This document shows positions 1-9,606 of a DNA stretch of 64,000 bases, in pieces. The stretch comes from Corynebacterium kutscheri (GTDB taxonomy: Bacteria > Actinomycetota > Actinomycetes > Mycobacteriales > Mycobacteriaceae). Under the pieces are notes generated by a model that was not told the origin of the DNA, did no database searches, and saw nothing but the letters and a program-made list of their open reading frames with translations. The stretch is taken from the NCBI RefSeq assembly GCF_000980835.1, contig NZ_CP011312.1:1116001-1180000 (forward strand), given 5' to 3'. Both the position numbers and the translations under genes were made by a program. Every line of letters starts with the position of its first letter. Position 1 is the stretch's first letter.

Positions 1-625
1 TTAATGCATCGAGAGGATCACGCTTACCTAGACGTTGTGGATCACCGCCGCGTTCAGCAAAAAACTTAGCCATGGTTGCGCGATCATAGTTGGATTCATA
101 ACCAAAATGCTTAGTTGCTGAGACTGAAGCATAAATATCTGGGTATGTGGGATCGTCAACAATATAAGCACTACCATTGGCTAATAAAGCGCTCACCATG
201 GAAACAACTTCGTCTATTGATTCCATTGCACCGATATAGTGCTGTGGGGGCAGAATGGAAAGTGCTTGCATATCGCCGCGGAAAAGATTGATCTGGTCGG
301 TACCAAGTTCTCGCCAATCAACTCCATCGCGCTGAGCGCGCTCAAAAAGCGGGTCATCGACGTCGGTAATATTTTGTACAAAATGTACCTTGTGACCTAA
401 AGCAATAAGTTGGCGTTGAATGAGGTCAAAAGTGACATAAGTGGCTGCATGGCCGAGGTGCGTGGAATCATAAGGAGTGATTCCACAAACATAGATTCCT
501 ACTGGTTGTTGTGGGTTATCAGGCAGTGCAACTGGCTTAATAACCTGATCGGCAGTATCAAAAAGCTCTAACTGAGTACTAAAAGAAATAGTGGTGGGAA
601 TGCTTGGTTGCGGCCATGATTGCAT
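1..625 (-). CDS. mshC: MshC, cysteine:GlcN-Ins ligase (mycothiol synthesis), N-terminal part
   Basis: Cytosolic class I cysteinyl-tRNA-synthetase-like enzyme that joins L-cysteine to glucosaminyl-inositol using ATP, a late step in mycothiol synthesis. Read from the ATG at 625, the first 208 codons are in the window and the frame is still open at base 1, so about half of the ~420-residue protein is missing. The zinc-ligand Cys47 in YVCGITP and the HIGH-type motif HLGHA at 56-60 are visible, and the N-terminus [10 protein letters not shown] is typical of corynebacterial MshC rather than CysS. It is followed by uppP on the same strand side, the usual actinobacterial neighbourhood. Confidence is high; a true CysRS is the less likely alternative. 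Confidence 0.93.
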   Translation of the reverse strand, partial: MQSWPQPSIPTTISFSTQLELFDTADQVIKPVALPDNPQQPVGIYVCGITPYDSTHLGHAATYVTFDLIQRQLIALGHKVHFVQNITDVDDPLFERAQRDGVDWRELGTDQINLFRGDMQALSILPPQHYIGAMESIDEVVSMVSALLANGSAYIVDDPTYPDIYASVSATKHFGYESNYDRATMAKFFAERGGDPQRLGKRDPLDAL

Positions 626-679
626 GGATTAAACAATAACCTTTCTTCGCCGATGGTGCGAAAATAGTTCGTTTCTACC

Positions 680-1504
680 TTAAGCAGTTAAAAAGCCGGT
701 AGCGAGCAAAAACATAACGATAATGCCAGCTGGGATTCGGTAAGCTGCAAACCAGCTAAAGGAGTGGTTGGAAACAAATTTAAGCAGCCAGGCAATAGAG
801 GCATAACCAAGTGCAAAAGCGATACCTGTGCCAACTAGTAGTTGCATACCGCTAGCAGCTTGCCCAGCATCCGGGGCAAAAGCATCAGGTAGCGAAAAAA
901 GACCGGAAGCAAGTACCGCTGGGATTGCTAGTAAAAAGCTAAACCGGGCCGCAACTTCTCGGTTCAGACCTAAGAAAAGACCTGCAGAAATAGTACCGCC
1001 TGAGCGTGATACACCAGGAATCAATGCTAAACACTGTGCTAGTCCCATCCATATGGCATCTTTCATAGTTAATTGAGCAAAGTCACGCTTTTTTGTTCCC
1101 CACTTTTCTGCAGCGATAAATACGAACGAGAAAACAATGAGTACAGTTGCGGTAATCCATAAATTACGTAGATTATCGCGAATAAGATCTTTAGCTAGTA
1201 GGCCAATAACTGATACCGGAATAGTGCCGATAATAACCATCCACCCCATGCGATAATCAAAATTGCGCTGATCAGGGCGGAAAAGACCGATAAACCATGC
1301 TTTGAGAATGCGCCAGATATCTTGGGCAAAATACACCAAGACAGCAGCTTCAGTACCAAGCTGTACTACAGCAGTAAAAGAAGCACCGGCATCCTGACCG
1401 AAAAATAGCGAAGACACAATACGAAGATGCCCTGATGAACTAATTGGTAAAAACTCTGTCAGCCCCTGGACAACTGATAGCGTAATGACTTGCAACCAAG
1501 ACAT
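680..1504 (-). CDS. uppP: UppP, undecaprenyl-diphosphatase
   Basis: Integral membrane phosphatase (BacA/UppP family) that recycles undecaprenyl diphosphate for peptidoglycan and arabinogalactan synthesis; it also gives bacitracin tolerance. The family motifs are visible: [15 protein letters not shown] near the N-terminus with the catalytic glutamate, and [13 protein letters not shown] in the middle with the phosphate-binding arginine. I chose the ATG at 1504 (MSWLQVI, 274 residues); the frame can be extended to a GTG at 1576, but that adds a 24-residue tail not expected in the family. About eight hydrophobic segments. Located just upstream of mshC on the minus strand. Confidence 0.95.
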   Translation of the reverse strand: MSWLQVITLSVVQGLTEFLPISSSGHLRIVSSLFFGQDAGASFTAVVQLGTEAAVLVYFAQDIWRILKAWFIGLFRPDQRNFDYRMGWMVIIGTIPVSVIGLLAKDLIRDNLRNLWITATVLIVFSFVFIAAEKWGTKKRDFAQLTMKDAIWMGLAQCLALIPGVSRSGGTISAGLFLGLNREVAARFSFLLAIPAVLASGLFSLPDAFAPDAGQAASGMQLLVGTGIAFALGYASIAWLLKFVSNHSFSWFAAYRIPAGIIVMFLLATGFLTA

Positions 1505-1722
1505 ATCAGTGGTTGTACTGGCAGCATCAGCTACGACGGTGGTATGAAGCACACTGGTATTCGGAGAAAAAATCACACTTTAAACCATAGACTCTTTAGA
1601 AAATTTGTCTTAGTTACCACCAGTGGCGAGTCGGTGACGAAAAAATTTTTTTGTGTTCTTGATTACCCCCTTTTTTAAAGCAACAGTAGAGCTGCTTTGC
1701 GCTAATGGTAGTCTGGAGCCTT

Positions 1723-2733
1723 GTGAAAAAGGCGCAGCAAAAACCTTTCAGAATCCTTATCCCACTGAGCATTTCCGCATTAATTCTTGGTGGATGCACG
1801 CAAGGCGAAAGCGCCGGGGATATCGGAGAAAATATGGGTAATGCCACAGCGATGGCCTCCCCTGCTGCAATAAATCCTTCTGGTGAAGTACTTATGGCCG
1901 GCACAAAGATTATGGATTTGGAACAAGCCGAGGAAATTATTGCTGTGCGCACCAATAATCAAGTGCTTCTTGGGCGCATCGACGATTTCCGTACCAGTGC
2001 TACTCGCGCTATTGAGTTAGATCCCGAGTGCGCTGATATGACTGCTACTAAATCTGAATTTATTGTAGCCTGCCCTGATGCGGTGATGGTTATTGATGCT
2101 CAGAGCTTCAAGATAACTACCGTTACTACTTCAAAACCTGTGACCACGGCGGTAAAAACGTCTACCGGAGTTATTCTGGCTGGTATTAAAGAACAAGCCC
2201 GGCTGATAAAAATTACCCCGGATGGGCAAGAAAAAGAATTAGCTACCGAATACCCCACCGATGAAATGATTGCTATTGAGGTTCCCGAAAAAACAGATGC
2301 GGTGGTGCGAATCAATCGATCCTATACCCTTGTTCAACAGGTGGAATGGGAAAGTGAAAACTTTGGGGCGCTGTTACGTGTAGGTAAAGGAGTCGGCCAA
2401 ATTTCGCCAGGTGAACGCGGCATGTTTATTGCTAGTGACACCATAGGTGGGCAAGTAGCACTGTATTTTTCTGATGATATTGTGCGCCTTAATAAAACTT
2501 ATCCAGTAGGTCAAAGTCCGTGGGCGGTAGCGTGGGACAGCAGTAACCAGCGAGTTCTTGTTGCTACTACTAGTGATAACACTATTGCTTCTTATTCTCA
2601 GTCCGACGGAAGTATGCACCAGGAAGCTTCTTTTGCATCCATTGCAGGTGTTCACAATATAGTAGTACTAGCATCGGGTACTATTGTGGCCACCTCGGCA
2701 ACTAGTGACGGTATGCAGATTATCGAGCAATAA
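1723..2733 (+). CDS. exported lipoprotein, beta-propeller-like, upstream of pyrD
   Basis: Corynebacterial lipoprotein of unknown function. The GTG at 1723 is preceded by GGAG at 1715-1718 and gives a 336-residue protein with a basic N-terminus, a hydrophobic stretch and the lipobox LGGC near residue 26, so it should be acylated and anchored on the outer face of the membrane. The rest is rich in short beta-type segments with repeated phrases such as WAVAWD and TTSDNTIASY, which suggests a YncE/beta-propeller fold; that is inference. An ATG at 1705 would add six residues without a good ribosome site. It ends 18 bp before pyrD and is probably cotranscribed with it. Confidence 0.8.
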   Translation: MKKAQQKPFRILIPLSISALILGGCTQGESAGDIGENMGNATAMASPAAINPSGEVLMAGTKIMDLEQAEEIIAVRTNNQVLLGRIDDFRTSATRAIELDPECADMTATKSEFIVACPDAVMVIDAQSFKITTVTTSKPVTTAVKTSTGVILAGIKEQARLIKITPDGQEKELATEYPTDEMIAIEVPEKTDAVVRINRSYTLVQQVEWESENFGALLRVGKGVGQISPGERGMFIASDTIGGQVALYFSDDIVRLNKTYPVGQSPWAVAWDSSNQRVLVATTSDNTIASYSQSDGSMHQEASFASIAGVHNIVVLASGTIVATSATSDGMQIIEQ

Positions 2734-2751
2734 CTTTTTAAAGGAATTAGC

Positions 2752-3858
2752 ATGAACCACCACCCGGTGCGTACTAAGATTTACCAACTAGCATTGAAAT
2801 TAATGTTTTTGCTTTCTCCGGAGCGGATTCATGGAATTATTAGTCGGGGCATGGGCATCCTGCAAGGAATCCGTCCGTTAGGCAAAACCGTCGGTAAGCT
2901 ATTAATTGTTGATGATCCGATTTTGCAACAAACTGTTTTTGGGGTTACTTTCCCTCGACCATTAGGGTTGGCTGCTGGTTTTGATAAAGACGGTCATGCT
3001 CCTGATGCGTGGGCACAGGTTGGTTTTGGCTACGCTGAATTAGGTACGGTGACTGCTTCTCCACAACCAGGAAACCCAGCACCACGGCTGTTTAGGTTAC
3101 CTAAAGATAAAGCCATTTTGAATCGGATGGGTTTTAATAACCCTGGTGCCGCTGAGGTAGCAGCTAATTTACGACGACGCAAAACCGATGCTGTTGTGGG
3201 CATTAATATCGGGAAAACAAAGGTTGTTGAGGCAGAAAAAGCAGTAGATGATTACCGTCGTAGTGCAGCGTTATTAGGTAATTTGGCAGATTTTTTGGTG
3301 GTTAATGTTTCCTCACCGAATACCCCAGGGCTGCGTGATTTACAGGCAGTTGCATCACTTCGTCCTATTCTGGTTGCTGTCCAAGAGGCAACACAAGTAC
3401 CCGTCTTGGTAAAAATTGCGCCAGATTTAAGCGATGAAGATATTGATGCTGTGGCAGATCTTGCAATAGAACTTGGACTTGCTGGCATTGTAGCTACGAA
3501 CACGACAATTTCGCGTGAAGGGTTAAAAACTTCTGCACGTAGCGTTTCCCAGTTAGGCGATGGTGGTATTTCTGGTCGTCCACTCGCTCAACGCTCGCTA
3601 GAAGTTTTGCATCGCCTATATCAGAAAGTAGGCGATCAGCTGGTTCTTATTAGCGTGGGTGGAATTGAGACCCCGCAGCAAGCATGGGAGCGTATCGCTA
3701 CTGGTGCTACCCTATTGCAAGGATATACCGGAATGATTTACGGTGGGCCAGATTGGATTCGCGATATTCATTTAGGAATTGCTGCGCAATTACGTGAGCA
3801 TGGCTTAATTACTATTTCTGAAGCTGTTGGATGCGGAAAACCTTGGACACTAGATTAA
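2752..3858 (+). CDS. pyrD: PyrD, quinone-dependent dihydroorotate dehydrogenase
   Basis: Class 2 membrane-associated FMN enzyme that oxidises dihydroorotate to orotate in pyrimidine synthesis, passing electrons to menaquinone. 368 residues, the length of the class 2 family. An N-terminal amphipathic region precedes the (beta/alpha)8 barrel. Visible motifs are [12 protein letters not shown], the substrate region [10 protein letters not shown], the catalytic serine in [10 protein letters not shown], and the FMN-phosphate loop ISVGGI and GYTGMIY near the C-terminus. The ATG at 2752 has AAAGGAA eight bases upstream. It follows the lipoprotein gene and is closed by a strong terminator. Confidence 0.96.
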   Translation: MNHHPVRTKIYQLALKLMFLLSPERIHGIISRGMGILQGIRPLGKTVGKLLIVDDPILQQTVFGVTFPRPLGLAAGFDKDGHAPDAWAQVGFGYAELGTVTASPQPGNPAPRLFRLPKDKAILNRMGFNNPGAAEVAANLRRRKTDAVVGINIGKTKVVEAEKAVDDYRRSAALLGNLADFLVVNVSSPNTPGLRDLQAVASLRPILVAVQEATQVPVLVKIAPDLSDEDIDAVADLAIELGLAGIVATNTTISREGLKTSARSVSQLGDGGISGRPLAQRSLEVLHRLYQKVGDQLVLISVGGIETPQQAWERIATGATLLQGYTGMIYGGPDWIRDIHLGIAAQLREHGLITISEAVGCGKPWTLD

Positions 3859-3888
3859 AGAAAACCCCGGTACTACCGGGGTTTTCTT
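3859..3888 (+). terminator. Rho-independent terminator of pyrD
   Basis: A 10-bp stem AAAACCCCGG / CCGGGGTTTT with a five-base loop begins one base after the pyrD stop and runs into TTTTCTTAT. It probably also insulates the convergent PEBP gene that ends at 3933. Confidence 0.9.
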
Positions 3889-3932
3889 ATCGCACAAGCA
3901 ACCTAAATAATTTTTAGTTGCGGTAATAGCTC

Positions 3933-4475
3933 TTATTCGGTGGGATTCTCGTACCAGCCCCAATGGATTGCACGGCCAAGAGAATGGAAATAAAGATTAA
4001 AGCCCAACACAGCTGGGGTTGCATCCGGAGAAATATCTAATTTCTCCACGTCAACCGCATGAACCGCAAAAAGATAACGGTGCGGGCCATGTCCTTGTGG
4101 AGGTTGTGGCCCGTAATAAGTGCGTTGGCCAGAATCACCGCGTAAAGCAATAGCATTATTAATGCCAAGGTTTTTTTGACTTCCTGCACCTTCGGCTACT
4201 TCAGTGATATCGACTGGGATATTAAATACTGCCCAGTGCCAGAAACCTGCTGCGGTAGGAGCATCAGGGTCAAAACAAGTAATCGCAATACTTTTCGTAC
4301 CAGCTGGCAGCTGCGACCATGATAATGCTGGGGAAACATTATGCGGAGCAGCTTGTGGAACAGGAATTTCTGCACCATTAGCAAAAGTGGTTGAAGTTAA
4401 CTCAAAGATGGGAAGCTTTTTAAGCGGTGCGTAAGGGTCAGCACCCGGAAAACGGGGATCAATGTATGAGCTCAT
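3933..4475 (-). CDS. YbhB/YbcL-type PEBP family protein
   Basis: Phosphatidylethanolamine-binding-protein fold, Raf-kinase-inhibitor-like bacterial subgroup; the cellular role in actinobacteria is not settled. The ATG at 4475 gives 180 residues. The ligand-pocket motifs are clear: FDPDAPTAAGFWHWAVFNIP in the middle and GHGPHRYLFAVHA near the C-terminus. No signal peptide is seen, so it is probably cytosolic. A longer frame to 4517 exists but reads back into the end of the ABC transporter gene and is unlikely. The gene lies 14 bases after the ABC exporter pair and may be cotranscribed with it. Confidence 0.88.
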   Translation of the reverse strand: MSSYIDPRFPGADPYAPLKKLPIFELTSTTFANGAEIPVPQAAPHNVSPALSWSQLPAGTKSIAITCFDPDAPTAAGFWHWAVFNIPVDITEVAEGAGSQKNLGINNAIALRGDSGQRTYYGPQPPQGHGPHRYLFAVHAVDVEKLDISPDATPAVLGFNLYFHSLGRAIHWGWYENPTE

Positions 4476-4489
4476 ACTTGTATTTTTAC

Positions 4490-6301
4490 TTAACTCTTTG
4501 CAGTGCTGCCACTCCACCTAGTAAATAATTGGGTATAACGTCCCCCTAATGCTAATAAGCTTTCATGATTGCCATCTTCGATAATTTTTCCATGATCCAT
4601 AACAATAATGCGATCGGCACTGATTGCTTGAACTAAGCGGTGGGCAATAACAATAGCGGTACGACCATGGGTAACGAGCTTTGCTGCTGATTCAAGCGTA
4701 TCGGTGGAATCAGAGGCTGCTTCAGCGGTGGCTTCATCAAGAATAACTACTTGGGGGTTACGTAAAAGCACCCGTGCTAAGGCAACCTGCTGTTGTACCT
4801 CCGGGCTTAAATCTTTAGCGCCGGCACCTACCGGAGTAGCTAACCCTTGGGGAAAAGCACGCACCCAATCAGAGGTGTTAGGTTTTAAACCAACCTGCGC
4901 TAATACTGCTAATAGCTGCTCATCACTAGCATGAGGGGCGGCAAAGTGAAGATCATCACGTAAGGTACCAGAGAAAATATGAACTTCTTGACTAACCAAG
5001 GTCACATTACGTGCTGTCCACATATCGCTGACCTGGTTAGTATCAATACCACCAATAAGAATCTGTCCACTATCAGGATGTTGTAGTCCAGAAATAAGAC
5101 CAGCAAGAGTTGACTTTCCCGCTCCAGAAGCACCAACAATGGCAGTTGTTGTTCCTGCGGCAAAGGTGATATCGAGATTATTGATAATTTTTCCACCATC
5201 AGGATAGGAAAAATTAATCTGTTTAAGTTCAACATCAACTGGAGCATTGAGATCTACACAATCAGTATGCGCGCTAGGTTGATGCAGCTTAGCTAGTGCT
5301 ACTGCCCGACCAATACTGGTGGCAGTATTTTGAATATCACCGGCAAAAAAGAGTGCATGGAACACCTGTACCTCTGCGCGGAAGACCAAGAAGATCGCCG
5401 CACTCGCACCACCGACACTAAGTTGCTCGGAAGCAACCAGTACAATACCTAACACAATGGTGCTTAGCATCCACAACCCATAGGTGAATTGGGCAATTCC
5501 TAAAAGCCGAAGCAGAATAGGCAGTCGATCCGCATGAGCTTGGATTGAATCCCAGGACTTTTTCTCCATCCGTTTTATCGCCCAAGCACCTAAGCTAAAT
5601 ACTCTTAACGTGGGTAAACCACGCAAAGTATCTAATACTGCAGAATTTCGGTGTGCCTCAGCCACACTCATGGAGTTGGTTGCTAGTGGTAATAGTCGCA
5701 ACACTGGTCGGGCACAGTAGAAAAGTCCACCACCTAATACAATAAGTGGTAGTGAAAAAATAGGGTGGATCAGTAATAGCGAAACAAACGTAATAGGAAA
5801 AACTACAACGGTTAGTATCGCTCGACTACCAATAAGCAATAGTGTTCGTATGGCATCATTAATGTCTTTAGTCATACGAGTAATCACATTTCCGGTACCT
5901 AATTTCATCATTTCAGGTACTGGAGCATGAAGCACTGAATGCAAACAGGCACGTGATAAATCAATACTTAGATTGTGTAGCTTTACCCCTAGAAGATATT
6001 CGCCAATATAACGGCTAATAATCTCAAAAACCAAGGTAGCAGAGCCGATAATAATAAGAGTCCATAAAGCGGATGTACCTGTTCCGATAAGAGGAAGACT
6101 ACGCCCAGTAAGCGTATCGACGGCAAAACCAAATGCACCTGATTGAATTTGGGTCGCAATAATAACTAAAGAGAAGATAAAAAGGATACCCGTCCACCAT
6201 TTTTTCGTTGCTGCATGAGGCAGAGTTTTTAAAAACTGAATACTGCTGCTCAGCGAAGCAGGTGCTAAGGAATCGGAAGAATAGTCAGTACCGTTGATCA
6301 C
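4490..6301 (-). CDS. ABC exporter half, intact Walker A but degenerate signature motif
   Basis: Membrane-fused ABC exporter half-transporter, 603 residues: about six transmembrane helices in residues 35-330, then an ATPase domain from about 355. Walker A is intact at 389-398 (GASGAGKST), the Q-loop is SQEVHIF near 437, Walker B is VVILDEA near 518-524 with the catalytic Glu523, and the H-loop His is near 554. The signature that should read LSGGQ is LSPEV at 498-502. The gene overlaps its partner at 6298 by four bases (ATGA), so the two are translated together and should form a heterodimer. Substrate unknown; it lacks features that would link it to siderophores or peptides. Confidence 0.9.
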   Translation of the reverse strand: MINGTDYSSDSLAPASLSSSIQFLKTLPHAATKKWWTGILFIFSLVIIATQIQSGAFGFAVDTLTGRSLPLIGTGTSALWTLIIIGSATLVFEIISRYIGEYLLGVKLHNLSIDLSRACLHSVLHAPVPEMMKLGTGNVITRMTKDINDAIRTLLLIGSRAILTVVVFPITFVSLLLIHPIFSLPLIVLGGGLFYCARPVLRLLPLATNSMSVAEAHRNSAVLDTLRGLPTLRVFSLGAWAIKRMEKKSWDSIQAHADRLPILLRLLGIAQFTYGLWMLSTIVLGIVLVASEQLSVGGASAAIFLVFRAEVQVFHALFFAGDIQNTATSIGRAVALAKLHQPSAHTDCVDLNAPVDVELKQINFSYPDGGKIINNLDITFAAGTTTAIVGASGAGKSTLAGLISGLQHPDSGQILIGGIDTNQVSDMWTARNVTLVSQEVHIFSGTLRDDLHFAAPHASDEQLLAVLAQVGLKPNTSDWVRAFPQGLATPVGAGAKDLSPEVQQQVALARVLLRNPQVVILDEATAEAASDSTDTLESAAKLVTHGRTAIVIAHRLVQAISADRIIVMDHGKIIEDGNHESLLALGGRYTQLFTRWSGSTAKS

Positions 6302-7869
6302 ATGACCTCCTTTTCAAAGCCATAGGTGTAATCAGCCGCAGAAAGCCAGGAATGTCGCCCAGTAATTACCACCGTGACCTGGTTTTTGCGCATATGCGCG
6401 ACCCGATCAACCACAAGATCAAGAGTTACTGCATCTAGCCCTGAAGTTGGTTCGTCGAAAAGCAATATGGCTGGATTACGGGCTAATGCACGTGCGATGG
6501 CAATCCGTTGGCGTTGCCCACCAGAGAGCCGAAGTCCGGCTTCACCTAAATCAGTATCTGGTAGTTGTCCCTGCTTGCCATATCCGCCTAAGCGTTGCAC
6601 AATATCGTCACAGCTTGCCGCATGAAGCGCTTGATGTATCTTTGTTAGCGCAATATCTCCATTAGGATTGAGGTTATCTTCTAGAGTTCCCTCAAAAATA
6701 TTGACTACATGTGGTGGTGCAATCACTTCTGGTTGCTGTGCCAACGCCCAGAATCGCTCATAGCTGCGACGACGCGGTGCCCAAATATGAAGCCCAGGTT
6801 GAAGATTTTCTATGTGAGAAGATCTATTAGGAGTGTTATCTATGTGGGTAATGAGTGTTTCAATCCGCTGGGCTGCAGCAATAGCTCTTCCCCAAAAAAC
6901 ACTGAACATGCCCAACGCATGACCAGTAACACTCATTGCTGGTGGCGCCAGTAGTGTTACGGCAAGAAGATCTCCAGCTGTGATTTTATTCTGCACCGCC
7001 AAGTAACCAGCACCGGTAATAATAAGAATATTAAAAAACACCGGCACGCTTTGCCGGATAAAACTCATCCAAGCAACTACTTTGGCATCTTTAAGCTTAA
7101 GCAAGCGGGCTTTTTCGGTGGCAATGAGATACTTTCCTTCAACTGCCTCAACAGCGCCTAAACCTTTAATGACCCGTGATCCTTGGGCTGCATCGGTCGC
7201 TAAACTAGCTGCTTGTGCCTCAGCCTGACGAACCAAACTAGAGATATTAGTAATCGGCTGAGCGGTAAACCAGGATGCAGCCATAGTTGCTAACGCGCCG
7301 ATAATAATTCCAACACTAATAAGCGGTGAGACTGGCCATAAACCAATTGCGGCGGCAATTAAATAAGAAAGCATCATGACCGGAAAACCGAGAATTTCTT
7401 TAATGGCAGCAACTGAATACACATCAGCATCTGCTGTATTCATAATGGTGCCCGGTGAATTTGTTCCCGGTCCTTTATCTAATAACTCTTGAGTAAGAAA
7501 TATCCGTGCGGTATGACCTAGCCGAGCCATAGACATGGTGACAAGACCATCTGCGGTTGCCTCACCAATCCATTGTACAATGAGAATAAGAATAAAAAGA
7601 CTCAGCGGAATGATGGCTTTAAAAATTTGACCTTGAGTAAAAATTGAGTCAACAAGATCAGCAATAATAATGACAGCGAACGCCGCTATACCTGAACCAA
7701 TAGATTGGCATAGTAATTGTAGAATGGTCGCTTTAGGATGCGCGAAGAGAAAATCTAAGACTAAGCGACGAGGCGAGCTCCATCGCTGTGGATGAATGGT
7801 GTGTTGATCTGCAGGTGGTTGAATGGGCACGAACCACGACCATGTTCGCATGCGTTGGGGGATTCTCAC
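6298..7869 (-). CDS. ABC exporter half lacking the Walker A half of its ATPase domain
   Basis: Partner half-transporter of 523 residues with six transmembrane helices in about 45-320. Its ATPase domain is only about 170 residues instead of about 240: after the last helix there is no GxxGxGKS/T motif, and the stretch around 355-390 ([15 protein letters not shown]) replaces the nucleotide-binding sheet and the Q-loop glutamine. The later motifs are intact: signature LSGGQ at 448-452, Walker B AILLFDE at 467-473, and a histidine at 506. The GTG at 7869 is the longest start; ATG at 7851 is possible. No frameshift is visible, and the neighbour has the complementary defect, so this looks like a stable design rather than a pseudogene. 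Confidence 0.88.
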   Translation of the reverse strand: MRIPQRMRTWSWFVPIQPPADQHTIHPQRWSSPRRLVLDFLFAHPKATILQLLCQSIGSGIAAFAVIIIADLVDSIFTQGQIFKAIIPLSLFILILIVQWIGEATADGLVTMSMARLGHTARIFLTQELLDKGPGTNSPGTIMNTADADVYSVAAIKEILGFPVMMLSYLIAAAIGLWPVSPLISVGIIIGALATMAASWFTAQPITNISSLVRQAEAQAASLATDAAQGSRVIKGLGAVEAVEGKYLIATEKARLLKLKDAKVVAWMSFIRQSVPVFFNILIITGAGYLAVQNKITAGDLLAVTLLAPPAMSVTGHALGMFSVFWGRAIAAAQRIETLITHIDNTPNRSSHIENLQPGLHIWAPRRRSYERFWALAQQPEVIAPPHVVNIFEGTLEDNLNPNGDIALTKIHQALHAASCDDIVQRLGGYGKQGQLPDTDLGEAGLRLSGGQRQRIAIARALARNPAILLFDEPTSGLDAVTLDLVVDRVAHMRKNQVTVVITGRHSWLSAADYTYGFEKEVM

Positions 7870-8006
7870 AATTAATAAATACTACCGTTAGGTGGTTATC
7901 TATTTGGGGTAACAATAAACCATTTTTACTGGGGATTTGTATATTTTTCCTAACTCGCTTAAAGTTATGCGAGTCGCAGCTTGGTTAAGCTGTTTCTAAT
8001 ACCCAA

Positions 8007-8092
8007 GCCCGGGTGGCGGAATGGCAGACGCGCTAGCTTGAGGTGCTAGTGTCCTACTAACGGACGTGGGGGTTCAAGTCCCCCCTCGGGCA
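8007..8092 (+). tRNA. tRNA-Leu, anticodon GAG
   Basis: Class II tRNA. The acceptor stem GCCCGGG at 8007-8013 pairs with CTCGGGC at 8085-8091 (one G-U), followed by discriminator A at 8092; CCA is not encoded. The anticodon stem CTAGC/GCTAG holds loop TTGAGGT, giving anticodon GAG at 8040-8042 for CUC/CUU. A long variable arm (GTCCTACTAACGGAC) and GGTTCAAGTCC T-arm confirm tRNA-Leu. Confidence 0.96.
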
Positions 8093-8102
8093 CAAATAAT
8101 AT

Positions 8103-8138
8103 ATCCACGGTCATCGTTTTCGAAGGCCGTGGATTTTT
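8103..8138 (+). terminator. terminator after tRNA-Leu
   Basis: Stem ATCCACGG at 8103-8110 pairs with CCGTGGAT at 8127-8134, followed by a run of five T. It sits ten bases after the tRNA and just before the SDR gene. Confidence 0.85.
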
Positions 8139-8149
8139 CGTAGAGGATC

Positions 8150-9592
8150 ATGACTGCTATTAATCCTAATGATCTCGCCACCTGCCTGCGAGTACTTGAG
8201 CAAGCAGGTGCCTTGCCTGTTGACGATCCCCAATCGCAAACTTTACAGCACGCAGTAAGCAAACTTTTTAAAGAAGTAAAAAAGACTCGTCGAAAAGCGG
8301 CTAAAGCTGCCCGTCGTGCTGCAGATGCGGAGATCTTAGCAGCTACAGCTACCGCACATCCACGACGCGTCGATGATGAAACCGCAGGTCTTTTGATCCA
8401 GCCTCGAGGGCAAGAACCCATTGCATTAGAAGTCGGTGCAGTAGCTACGCCACATGGATTTGCTGGAAAATTACGCCGTCCACAGAATTGCTATATCTGT
8501 AAAAAACCTTATACCTTAGTTGATTCTTTCCATCATCAACTATGTCCCCGGTGCGCTTGTGATAACCGGTACCGTCGGCAAGCACGCGTTGATTTACGTG
8601 GTAGACGTGCATTGTTAACCGGTGGTCGGGCTAAAATTGGGATGTACATTGCGCTGAAATTGCTTCGTGACGGTGCAGATCTGACTATTACTACGCGTTT
8701 TCCTAAGGATGCGGTGCGTCGGTTTAGCGCAGTCGCGGATTCAGATGAATGGCTTGATCGCCTTCATATTATTGGAATTGATCTTCGCGATCCTCAACGG
8801 GTCAGTGAATTAGCTGAAGAAGTAGCTCGTAAACCACTCGATATTCTTATTAATAATGCTGCCCAAACAGTCCGGCGTAGCCGTGATGCGTATTCTTTAC
8901 TTGTTGATGGCGAAGCTCAACCCTTAAGTGGGCGTCAGCGTGATGTGGAGACGCTCAGTTTGGGAGTCTCGACGCACCCGCACCCTACTGCCCTGCTTGC
9001 TGGTTCTAATACTAGTGCTACGCAGATAGCTAAGCACGTACACCAAGCACTTTCTGCCGGCAATGAAATCCATGGTATTGATGCGGGCGGACTCATCCCA
9101 GATATGGTGAGCCATAATTCTTGGGTGGCTAAGGTAGGTGAAGTAGATCCTATTGAAATGCTAGAAGTACAACTATGTAATGCCACTGCCCCATTTATTT
9201 TAATGAATCGACTACGACCAGCATTAGAAGCCGCACCGGCACGTCGTAAATACGTCGTTAATGTTTCGGCAATGGAAGGCGTATTTGGCCGTGGTTATAA
9301 AGGCGCTGGTCATCCGCATACTAATATGGCCAAGGCGGCACTGAATATGCTCACGCGAACCTCAGCGACAGAACTAGCTAGCAAAGGAATTTTGGTTACA
9401 GCGGTTGATACCGGGTGGATTACTGATGAGCGGCCGCAAACAACAAAGAAACGTCTTGCCGAGGAAGGCTTTAAAGCTCCATTGGATCTTGTTGATGGTG
9501 CCGCACGCGTTTATGATCCCATTGTTCAGGGAGAAAACGGCATTGATCTATATGGTTGCTTTTTAAAAGATTATCGTCCCCATCCCTGGTGA
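8150..9592 (+). CDS. SDR-family protein with N-terminal Cys4 module and no catalytic tyrosine
   Basis: 480 residues, nearly twice a normal short-chain dehydrogenase. Residues 1-110 are a helical Arg/Lys/Ala-rich region, 114-135 hold CxxC...CxxC (Cys114, 117, 132, 135) that looks like a small zinc site, and the Rossmann domain starts near 150 with TGGRAKIG at 157-164. The NNAA motif is at 235-238 and the active-site serine is Ser373. The YxxxK motif is replaced: Lys395 is present but the residue four before it is Thr391 (HTNMAKAAL). It may therefore bind NAD(P) without ordinary SDR catalysis. Homologues with the same HTNMAK stretch are known in actinobacteria and in eukaryotes, as far as I recall; function is unknown. 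The start ATG follows AGAGGA. Confidence 0.85.
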   Translation: MTAINPNDLATCLRVLEQAGALPVDDPQSQTLQHAVSKLFKEVKKTRRKAAKAARRAADAEILAATATAHPRRVDDETAGLLIQPRGQEPIALEVGAVATPHGFAGKLRRPQNCYICKKPYTLVDSFHHQLCPRCACDNRYRRQARVDLRGRRALLTGGRAKIGMYIALKLLRDGADLTITTRFPKDAVRRFSAVADSDEWLDRLHIIGIDLRDPQRVSELAEEVARKPLDILINNAAQTVRRSRDAYSLLVDGEAQPLSGRQRDVETLSLGVSTHPHPTALLAGSNTSATQIAKHVHQALSAGNEIHGIDAGGLIPDMVSHNSWVAKVGEVDPIEMLEVQLCNATAPFILMNRLRPALEAAPARRKYVVNVSAMEGVFGRGYKGAGHPHTNMAKAALNMLTRTSATELASKGILVTAVDTGWITDERPQTTKKRLAEEGFKAPLDLVDGAARVYDPIVQGENGIDLYGCFLKDYRPHPW

Positions 9593-9606
9593 GTTAGATT
9601 AAAAAG

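Noticed and set aside
680..1576. Longer UppP beginning with GTG at 1576
   Set aside because: Adds a 24-residue non-family N-terminus; MSWLQVI at 1504 matches the family start.
6298..7869. Frameshift pseudogene explaining the missing Walker A
   Set aside because: The frame is continuous, all later motifs are intact, and the partner has a matching defect; other frames do not hold a P-loop near 6780-6850.
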